This document shows, piece by piece, positions 6,578-11,733 of a stretch of 25,164 nucleotides of DNA. Positions within the stretch are counted from its first letter, which is position 1. Every line of letters begins with the position of its first letter. The position numbers and the translations under genes were made by a program. The DNA lies in contig DATKGP010000059.1 in assembly GCA_035510775.1 (NCBI GenBank), positions 1 through 25,164 on the forward strand. The letters run 5' to 3'. Under the pieces are notes generated by a model. The model searched no databases. It had not been told where the DNA came from and saw only the letters and a list, made by a program, of their open reading frames with translations. Source of the stretch: DATKGP01 sp035510775. Its GTDB lineage: Bacteria > Patescibacteriota > UBA1384 > 2-12-FULL-50-11.

Positions 6578-6997
6578 CTACTTCAAGGTAAACAGAATTG
6601 CCCCGAGGGTTATGAGTACTGTGCCGAGGGCAGTTTTCCAGGTTAAGGCCTCGGCCAGAAACATCGCGGCAAAAACCACCACGAAAACTACGCTCAACCG
6701 ATCCAGAGCCGCCACTCCGCCGGCCGGGCCGTTTTTCAGGGCGTAAAAATAGAACAGCCAGGAGATGGCGCCGGCCAGACCCGACAGGATTATGAAAACT
6801 AGCGGCCGGCCAGTCAGTAGGTGAATGTCTCGGAGCTTACCGAAAATCAAGGCAAAACCGATAAGAAAAACTGCCATAACTGTCGCCCGAACAGAGGTGG
6901 CCAGAGTTGTGTCGATACCTTTCAAGCCAACTTTGCCAAAAATCGCCACTAGCGAAGCGAACACCGCCGAAAGTAGGCCAGCAACTATCCAGCTCAT
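6578..6997 (-). CDS. Half-size EamA/DMT-family transporter
   Basis: A 139-residue, very hydrophobic protein with about five membrane segments, matching a single EamA domain of the drug/metabolite transporter superfamily. It starts with a segment typical of the family (W-I-V-A-G-L-L-S-A-V-F-A-S) and ends with the family-like stretch T-A-L-G-T-V-L-I-T-L-G-A-I-L. Most DMT transporters have two EamA domains (about 300 residues), so a half-size protein presumably dimerises. Substrate is unknown. It is divergent from the UDG gene; -10-like boxes (minus-strand TAATAT at 7001-7006) lie within a few nt of the start, suggesting a leaderless transcript. Confidence 0.85.
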   Translation of the reverse strand: MSWIVAGLLSAVFASLVAIFGKVGLKGIDTTLATSVRATVMAVFLIGFALIFGKLRDIHLLTGRPLVFIILSGLAGAISWLFYFYALKNGPAGGVAALDRLSVVFVVVFAAMFLAEALTWKTALGTVLITLGAILFTLK

Positions 6998-7039
6998 ATA
7001 ATATTACTCTAGCGTTTCTGCTAATATCCAGCTATACAC

Positions 7040-7657
7040 ATGACCAAGGAAGAAGCGTTAGCTGAGGTTGCCAAGCGGATTGCCGCCTGCGAGCGGTGCA
7101 AATACGTGCCGAATCAGAACCCTGTTCCCGGCGAGGGCAACCCAGACGCCGAGATTATGTTTGTCGGCGAGGCGCCGGGCAAAAAAGAGAACGAGACTGG
7201 CCGGCCGTTTATCGGTGCGGCCGGAAAGTTTCTGGAGGAGATGCTTAATTCTATCGGTTTAGAACGGAGTGGTGTTTTTATTGCCAACGCCGTCAAGTAT
7301 CAGCCGCCGGGCAACCGCGATCCGCTGCCGGACGAAATATCTCTCCAGCTGCCGTTTTTATTAAAGCAAATTGCCATTATCAAACCAAAACTGATTGTAT
7401 TCTTGGGTCGCCACGCTCTTTCGGCGTTGCTTCCGGACGAGAAACGCACTATTACCCAACTCCACGGCCAGTTAATTATGGCAGAATCGGTAGAAACCGT
7501 TACTAGTACCCAGTCCCCAGTTGCCAGCCGCCCTTTAGCTTACCTGCCGCTTTATCATCCGGCGGCGGCGCTTTACAACGGCTCAATGCGCCAAGTTTTG
7601 CTCGATGATTTTGCTAAAATTCCGGGGTATATGGACGAAATTGCCGAAAAAGCCTAG
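7040..7657 (+). CDS. Uracil-DNA glycosylase, family 4-like, lacking two Fe-S cysteines
   Basis: Removes uracil from DNA in base excision repair, by similarity to bacterial and archaeal family 4 UDGs. Present are the family motifs G-E-A-P-G (residues 44-48), G-R-P-F-I-G (54-59), N-A-V-K (83-86), P-P-G-N-R-D-P and the late L-Y-H-P-A-A (171-176). The family normally ligates a [4Fe-4S] cluster with four Cys. Cys17 and Cys20 are present, but the third position (V-K-C in relatives) is Tyr87 and the fourth is about Gln103. The stretch before the H-P motif (about residues 150-163, T-V-T-S-T-Q-S-P-V-A-S) is encoded by a copy of a dispersed repeat word. Length (205) is normal. The protein may fold without the cluster or bind another metal with two Cys. 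Confidence 0.88.
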   Translation: MTKEEALAEVAKRIAACERCKYVPNQNPVPGEGNPDAEIMFVGEAPGKKENETGRPFIGAAGKFLEEMLNSIGLERSGVFIANAVKYQPPGNRDPLPDEISLQLPFLLKQIAIIKPKLIVFLGRHALSALLPDEKRTITQLHGQLIMAESVETVTSTQSPVASRPLAYLPLYHPAAALYNGSMRQVLLDDFAKIPGYMDEIAEKA

Positions 7658-7681
7658 TCTTTGTCGTAGAGAGGTGTTCTT

Positions 7682-7912
7682 GTGGATACACATGAATGTC
7701 AAGATTGTTCGAATTATCGGCCATCGCTTTCGGCTGCGGCTGAAGGTTTGGGGCTAATGTGTTGCTACGGAGGAACTGTGGCGTGCCCAGTCGCCGAGGT
7801 CAAGACTTGCCCAGGTAGGGTGGGGCTGGCGCCATCGCGTCCTGATGACTCGTCCGTCCCGCTGACCGTGGCTGATGGTCAGTTTCACAGCCGCCACGTC
7901 GGTCAGCACTAA
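7682..7912 (+). CDS. Small cysteine-rich protein of unknown function
   Basis: A 76-residue unrecognised protein with six Cys in its first 45 residues: C-x2-C near residue 6, C-C near 27, and single Cys near 36 and 43. A zinc or Fe-S site is plausible. The start is a GTG supported by AGAGGTG (7670-7676) five nt upstream. It lies 24 bp after the UDG gene on the same strand and is followed by a strong terminator, so the two may be co-transcribed. No function can be assigned. Confidence 0.65.
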   Translation: MDTHECQDCSNYRPSLSAAAEGLGLMCCYGGTVACPVAEVKTCPGRVGLAPSRPDDSSVPLTVADGQFHSRHVGQH

Positions 7913-7946
7913 TTCATGCGTTTACGTTCCTGCGGTGGGACCCAAG

Positions 7947-7993
7947 GCCCGTCTCGCCCCGTGCTTCGGCACGGAGGCGGACGGGCTCTTTCC
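7947..7993 (+). terminator. Strong intrinsic terminator before rnj
   Basis: GCCCGTC, GCC and CCGTGC pair with GCACGG, GGC and GACGGGC around a TTCG tetraloop (stem 7947-7986), followed by a T-rich run (tctttcct). Confidence 0.85.
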
Positions 7994-8003
7994 TAATTTT
8001 CAC

Positions 8004-8032
8004 TTGAAATTTTTGGCAGCCTCTGATATACT
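8004..8032 (+). promoter_or_regulatory. Promoter of rnj
   Basis: TTGAAA (8004-8009), 17-nt spacer, TATACT (8027-8032), preceded by an extended -10 TGn. Unlike most core genes here it leaves a 5' leader of about 40 nt with a Shine-Dalgarno sequence. Confidence 0.85.
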
Positions 8033-8081
8033 TTAGTCATTAGATCGTAAGAACTCTGTTAGATAAAAGAAAGGAACTATT

Positions 8082-9944
8082 TTGAGTGATACTGCTATTA
8101 ATGAGCCGAAATCCGATATGTCGGATGCCGGCCAGATTGTGAAACCCGCTTTTACGGGCCAAACCAACAAACCCAAGGAGAGGTTTCGTCGAAGAAACCC
8201 CCAAAAAAATTGGCGACCGAAAGAGCGCCAGACGCCGATAAAAACCGAAGCGTCGAAGAACGAAAAAACGATTCACCGAGGCGCCATTGGCAGCCTGCGG
8301 ATAATTCCGCTGGGCGGCTCTGACGAAGTCGGTGACAAAAATATGATTGTGTTCGAGTACGGCAGCGATATTATTATCGTCGACTGCGGGGTAAAATTCC
8401 CCAGCGCCGATATGCCGGGTATCGACTACGTCGTCTGTGACGTGACATATCTCGAGGAGCGCCGTGAGCGCATCCGAGGGATTGTCATTACCCACGGCCA
8501 CGAAGACCACATCGGCGGTCTGCCGTATATCTGGCCGAAACTACCGGTGCCGATTTTTACCGCTCCGCTGACGGCCGGCCTGATTAAGGCCAAGTTCGAG
8601 GAGCACGGCATTAACAACGCCGAGTTTCGCATTATTAACCCCGGTGACTCGGTTCAGCTGGGGGCGTTCAAGATTGAGCCGGTGCGAATGACCCACTCGA
8701 TTCCCGATATTTTGGGGCTGGCGATTACCACGCCGGTTGGCTTGGTTTATCAGGCGACCGACTGGAAGTTCGACTTCACCCCGACTTTCGGAGAAACGAC
8801 CGACTTTGCCAAGCTTTCCGAGCTGGCTCAACGAGGCGTTTTGTGCCTGATGAACGACTCAACCAACGTTATGGAGCCGGGCTACACCATGAGCGAACAG
8901 GTTGTCGGCCATGCCCTGGAAGATATTTTCGAGGACGCCAAGGGGCGAATTATCGTCTCCAGTTTCGCTTCCCGAATTGATCGAATTCAACACGTGATTC
9001 GCGCTTGCGTCAAAACCAATCGCAAGTTGGCGCTGTCCGGCCGAAGTATGGAACGCAACGCCAATATCGCCATGGAGCTCGGCTACCTCAAGGTGCTTCA
9101 AGGCTTGCTGGTGGATATTCGCCAAATCAACACGATGCCAGACGACAAAGTGGTGGTGATGAGCACGGGCTCACAGGGCGAGGAGAACTCGGCCTTGGTT
9201 CGAATGGCCAGCGGCGAGCACCGCCATATTCATATTAAAAAAGGCGACACGGTCGTGCTGTCGGCCTCACAGGTGCCGGGCAACGAGCGCGGCATTGAGC
9301 AAACCATCAACAACTTGTACCGCCAAGGCGCCGAGGTGATTACTAACAAACAATTGGATGTTCACTCGTCCGGCCACGCCAACCGCGAGGAGATTAAGCT
9401 TTTGATTTCCCTCTTGAAACCGAAATTCGTTATGCCGATTCACGGCGACTATCGCCGCTTGAAAGAGAACGGCAAGGTGGCGATGGAGATCGGCGTCAAG
9501 GAAGAAAATTGCCTGATTGCCGAGAACGGCCAAATTGTCGAATTCGACGAACGCGGCGGCCGAGTCTTAAGCGAAAGAATCAAAGTCGGCCAGGTGCTGA
9601 TTGACGGCGCCGGCGTCGGCGATGTCGGCGAGATCGTTCTGCGGGATCGCCAGACGATGGCCAAAGACGGCCTGTTTCTGGTTATCTTGACCGTAGAAGC
9701 GAAGTCTGGCCGGCTCTTAAATTCGCCGGATATTATCTCTCGCGGCTTTGTCTATATGAAAGAAGCCGAGGAGCTGATTACCGGCGCCAGGGAACTAGCC
9801 AAGAAAATCCACGCCCAAATGACGGCCAAAAAGCCGATAAGTTGGGACTCTCTGAAAAAAGAGCTGCGCGATAAAATCGGCGATTATCTTTACGAGCAAA
9901 CGCAGCGGAATCCGATGATTGTCAGTACGGTGATACAGGTTTGA
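8082..9944 (+). CDS. rnj: Ribonuclease J
   Basis: Metallo-beta-lactamase/beta-CASP ribonuclease with endonuclease and 5'-to-3' exonuclease activity, acting in mRNA decay and rRNA maturation in bacteria without RNase E. Zinc ligands are clear in T-H-G-H-E-D-H-I-G-G (His138, His140, Asp142, His143), with M-T-H-S-I-P near 205 and the beta-CASP region with S-T-G-S-Q-G-E near 360. H-S-S-G-H and M-P-I-H-G-D-Y-R follow near 430-455, then the RNase J C-terminal domain. At 620 residues it is longer than the usual 550-560 because of a basic, probably disordered N-terminal extension of about 65 residues. The start is TTG, supported by AAGGA six nt upstream and by the promoter. Alternative internal starts would remove the extension but lack a good ribosome binding site. 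Confidence 0.96.
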   Translation: MSDTAINEPKSDMSDAGQIVKPAFTGQTNKPKERFRRRNPQKNWRPKERQTPIKTEASKNEKTIHRGAIGSLRIIPLGGSDEVGDKNMIVFEYGSDIIIVDCGVKFPSADMPGIDYVVCDVTYLEERRERIRGIVITHGHEDHIGGLPYIWPKLPVPIFTAPLTAGLIKAKFEEHGINNAEFRIINPGDSVQLGAFKIEPVRMTHSIPDILGLAITTPVGLVYQATDWKFDFTPTFGETTDFAKLSELAQRGVLCLMNDSTNVMEPGYTMSEQVVGHALEDIFEDAKGRIIVSSFASRIDRIQHVIRACVKTNRKLALSGRSMERNANIAMELGYLKVLQGLLVDIRQINTMPDDKVVVMSTGSQGEENSALVRMASGEHRHIHIKKGDTVVLSASQVPGNERGIEQTINNLYRQGAEVITNKQLDVHSSGHANREEIKLLISLLKPKFVMPIHGDYRRLKENGKVAMEIGVKEENCLIAENGQIVEFDERGGRVLSERIKVGQVLIDGAGVGDVGEIVLRDRQTMAKDGLFLVILTVEAKSGRLLNSPDIISRGFVYMKEAEELITGARELAKKIHAQMTAKKPISWDSLKKELRDKIGDYLYEQTQRNPMIVSTVIQV

Positions 9945-10001
9945 CGATAAGTGAAAAGCTAGAAGTAAAAAGGAAAAAGTTTAAGGTAAGAGTATAAAGT
10001 T

Positions 10002-10032
10002 ATGGCCGGCGGGGTGAAACCTCGCCGGCCAT
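10002..10032 (-). terminator. Terminator of the 125-residue paralog
   Basis: Stem ATGGCCGGCG / CGCCGGCCAT with a loop containing GTTTCAC on the minus strand. The run after it on the minus strand (aactttatac) is only moderately T-rich. It lies between convergent rnj and the paralog gene and may serve both. Confidence 0.75.
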
Positions 10033-10042
10033 GTTTGTGGCG

Positions 10043-10420
10043 TCAGAACTCGAACATGTTGTTGGGCTTGTCGCCATAGTCGTTGAAAACGGTCAGCATT
10101 GCCGGGGTTGACCCGGATAACGTTCCCCAAAAAACATGGCAGAACTTTCGATCCTCTGGAGCTCCTATCTGTCTTAGCTCTACGCCCGTGGGTCGGAAAA
10201 TCTCCTCGCTTACCTCCTTAGCCGGAAACCGAAAGTAGTAGCTTGCCAGTGGTGGTTTGGGTTTGATCAGCTTCATGCAGTACTCGCTGGCGTCGACTTC
10301 TTCTTGTCCGTCTTTGAGAGGTGGCCAGTAAAATATCTGGACACCTTTCTCGGGCGTGGCTAGCTCTGCGAAAAGTGCGTCTAGCGTTGGAAAGCTTCTG
10401 GAGGCCAGATATTTCTTCAT
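10043..10420 (-). CDS. Small paralog 1 of the carrier-domain cluster
   Basis: An unrecognised soluble protein of 125 residues. It aligns over its length with the 88-residue product of the next gene (start M-K-K, A-E-L-A-x-P-x-x-G-x-Q) and with the first 94 residues of the carrier-domain protein at 11115-11651. Shared landmarks are G-V-Q-I-F-Y (26-31), E-E-I-F-R-P-T-G-V (72-80), H-V-F-W-G-T (95-100) and the final Y-G-D-K-P-N-N-M-F-E-F. It ends exactly where the third paralog continues into its biotinyl-type domain, so this is the free N-terminal domain. Residues 33-65 are an insertion relative to the others. GAGGT (10429-10433) lies 8 nt before the ATG. Function is unknown. Confidence 0.8.
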   Translation of the reverse strand: MKKYLASRSFPTLDALFAELATPEKGVQIFYWPPLKDGQEEVDASEYCMKLIKPKPPLASYYFRFPAKEVSEEIFRPTGVELRQIGAPEDRKFCHVFWGTLSGSTPAMLTVFNDYGDKPNNMFEF

Positions 10421-10452
10421 CTCATTAAACCTCGATGCTAATGTGCAGACTC

Positions 10453-10480
10453 AATATACGTTAGCATAGAAAAAAGTCAA
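10453..10480 (-). promoter_or_regulatory. Promoter of paralog 1, with flanking inverted repeat
   Basis: Minus strand TTGACT (10475-10480), 16-nt spacer, TATATT (10453-10458). ATGCTAA (10435-10441) and TTAGCAT (10461-10467) are perfect complements flanking the -10 and the expected start of transcription, so they could be an operator. The sequence just upstream (CCAACT then TTGACTTTTTTC) is nearly the same as at the next gene's promoter. Confidence 0.75.
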
Positions 10481-10500
10481 TCAGTTGGGGTAAAAGAATG

Positions 10501-10527
10501 GGCCGGCGCGAAGTTTTCGCGCCGGCC
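10501..10527 (-). terminator. Terminator of the 88-residue paralog
   Basis: GGCCGGCGCGAA / TTCGCGCCGGCC, a perfect 12-bp stem with a 3-nt loop. On the minus strand it is followed by cattctttt. The stem shares its GGCCGG / CCGGCC outer pairs with the other two terminators of the cluster. Confidence 0.8.
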
Positions 10528-10543
10528 TTGTTGGTGAGGTCGT

Positions 10544-10810
10544 TCAGTCGTCGTAGACTTCTAGGATCGAAGCAGTACGGTCTGGAGGGAAGGTCCAAGT
10601 TGCCGGCAGGACTTTCGTCGTGACGATCTTGATCTCGACCGTCCCGCGAAAGATGGGCGCGTCTCTGACACTATCGTCGACGCTTTCAGGTCTGAAAACG
10701 ATTTCCTTGTCTGGGTCGTTGGACACGGGAAGTTGTATACCGTCCTTCGGATTAGCGAGTTCGGCTCGCAGAATCCCACGTTCTACACCCGACTTGTAGG
10801 TTTTTTTCAC
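10544..10810 (-). CDS. Small paralog 2 of the carrier-domain cluster
   Basis: An unrecognised 88-residue protein, the shortest of the three paralogs. Its start M-K-K-T-Y then A-E-L-A-N-P-K-D-G-I-Q-L parallels M-K-K-Y-L then A-E-L-A-T-P-E-K-G-V-Q-I in paralog 1. E-I-V-F-R-P-E-S-V, I-F-R-G-T-V and the C-terminal S-I-L-E-V complete the common pattern. I chose the GTG start because AAGGAGGT (10819-10826) lies 8 nt upstream and the paralog alignment begins there; an upstream TTG at 10819 overlaps the Shine-Dalgarno sequence. It has its own promoter and terminator. Function is unknown. Confidence 0.78.
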   Translation of the reverse strand: MKKTYKSGVERGILRAELANPKDGIQLPVSNDPDKEIVFRPESVDDSVRDAPIFRGTVEIKIVTTKVLPATWTFPPDRTASILEVYDD

Positions 10811-10841
10811 AGTCGCCAACCTCCTTCAAGGTGCTGGCCGT

Positions 10842-10870
10842 ATTATCCCTTACCGCTGGAAAAAAGTCAA
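10842..10870 (-). promoter_or_regulatory. Promoter of paralog 2
   Basis: Minus strand TTGACT (10865-10870), 17-nt spacer, GATAAT (10842-10847). The upstream flank and spacer start (CCAACTTG then TTGACTTTTTTCC) match those of paralog 1 and, less well, paralog 3. Confidence 0.8.
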
Positions 10871-10890
10871 CAAGTTGGAGGGAAAGAAAC

Positions 10891-10915
10891 GGCCGGCGGG
10901 TTAAACCCACCGGCC
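10891..10915 (-). terminator. Terminator of the carrier-domain / 67-residue operon
   Basis: GGCCGGTGGGTT / AACCCGCCGGCC on the minus strand with one mismatch, followed by gtttctttcc. It starts a few nt after the stop codon of the 67-residue gene. Confidence 0.8.
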
Positions 10916-10918
10916 TTG

Positions 10919-11122
10919 CTAGTGGAGATGTCCAGCCAACTGCAGATGGACGAGCCGAGCCTCGAGTTGATCGATACTTGGGGGTGGCGTTGGCCAACCG
11001 TCCCGCTCGAGCGCGGCACGAATCTCTTCCAGACGTCGCAGGCCGTCGTTATTCCAAAGTTCGATGAGCCTGCTACTGAACCTGGCGTCCCGAGCCCTGC
11101 TTAAGCATCCCATCTTACTCAT
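10919..11122 (-). CDS. Small basic/helical protein coupled to the carrier-domain gene
   Basis: An unrecognised 67-residue protein, mostly helical by composition (R-L-I-E-L-W, R-R-L-E-E-I-R-A-A-L, Q-L-E-A-R-L-V-H-L). It has a Trp-Pro-rich turn W-P-T-P-P-P-S and no membrane segment. Its ATG overlaps the end of the preceding gene by 8 nt, and GGAGGT stands 6 nt before it inside that gene, so translational coupling is expected. A terminator follows at once. A partner or regulator of the carrier-domain protein is a reasonable inference; nothing in the sequence proves a function. Confidence 0.7.
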   Translation of the reverse strand: MSKMGCLSRARDARFSSRLIELWNNDGLRRLEEIRAALERDGWPTPPPSIDQLEARLVHLQLAGHLH

Positions 11123-11651
11123 TTTGACCTCCGGCCGGGTCTAGGTAGAAGAGAATCTGGCCCTCTTCCACCTCGATGTTTTCTTCGGTGCAGATCTTGG
11201 TGATCTTGCCGGTAAACGGTGCCGGCAACTCGCTGAAGGTCTTGTTGCGCTCGATGAGGCAAAGCGGCTGCCCGGCTTCGACCATATCGCCGACCTGAAC
11301 GAAGGGCGGCTCCTCCGGCGTTGGCCGTGAGTAGTACTTGCCCATGATTGGCGTCGCCACGGGTGAGCCAATTAAGAACTCAATCGTGTTGCTGGCCGTC
11401 TCGTCGTAGTCTTGGTGGGTGATGATCTGGGTGACCAGCTCTACACCGTCGCGTTTTCTAGCGGTGCCGACAAAAACATGGTGAGGCCGGATAGGGTCTG
11501 ATTGGTCGAGAACGACGCTTGTAGGGTGAAACTCGGCGGTTTCCATAATCTTCCCCGACTGATAGAGAATGTGAACTTCGCCGTTCTTGGCCAGAGCTCG
11601 CAGAAAATCCGGCGAGCTGTTGAACAGGTCGGTTAGTATCGGATGCACCAT
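11115..11651 (-). CDS. Paralog 3: small-domain protein fused to a biotinyl/lipoyl-type carrier domain
   Basis: 178 residues in two parts. Residues 1-94 match the two small paralogs encoded downstream (V-H-I-L-Y, E-F-H-P-T-S-V, H-V-F-V-G-T, then N-T-I-E-F). Residues 96-172 look like the carrier domain of acetyl-CoA carboxylase AccB: S-P-V-A-T-P-I-M-G-K-Y-Y, P-P-F-V-Q-V-G-D-M-V-E-A-G-Q-P-L-C-L-I-E, P-F-T-G-K-I, V-E-E-G-Q-I-L-F-Y-L. The modified lysine aligns with Lys137, but its context is E-R-N-K-T instead of E-A-M-K-M, so normal biotinylation is doubtful. The start at 11651 has GGAGGTG (11656-11662) 4 nt upstream; an in-frame ATG at 11696 would add 15 residues but lies next to the promoter. 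No carboxylase subunits are in the window. The substrate of the fusion is unknown. Confidence 0.85.
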   Translation of the reverse strand: MVHPILTDLFNSSPDFLRALAKNGEVHILYQSGKIMETAEFHPTSVVLDQSDPIRPHHVFVGTARKRDGVELVTQIITHQDYDETASNTIEFLIGSPVATPIMGKYYSRPTPEEPPFVQVGDMVEAGQPLCLIERNKTFSELPAPFTGKITKICTEENIEVEEGQILFYLDPAGGQNE

Positions 11652-11686
11652 GACACACCTCCGGGATGTTAAAAATGCTCGCTCAC

Positions 11687-11713
11687 CGTATATCATCCCT
11701 GGAAAAATAACAA
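11687..11713 (-). promoter_or_regulatory. Probable promoter of the carrier-domain gene
   Basis: Minus strand TTGTTA (11708-11713) sits in the same context (CCAACTG...TTTTTCCAG) as the -35 of paralog 2. The -10 is less certain: TATACG (11687-11692) gives a short 15-nt spacer. Against the paralog 2 promoter the spacer seems to have lost a few bases. Confidence 0.5.
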
Positions 11714-11733
11714 CCAGTTGGTACAGTATAGCT

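Noticed and set aside
10733..11104. A 123-codon plus-strand ORF across the paralog cluster
   Set aside because: It runs antisense to the 88- and 67-residue genes and across two hairpin terminators and a promoter. The minus-strand genes have Shine-Dalgarno sequences, paralogy and promoters, and the plus ORF has none.
11652..11696. Longer start for the carrier-domain protein or for ftsK
   Set aside because: The extension of the carrier-domain protein starts at its own promoter and would skip the GGAGGTG before 11651. The ftsK extension from 11587 overlaps the divergent gene and carries no family similarity.
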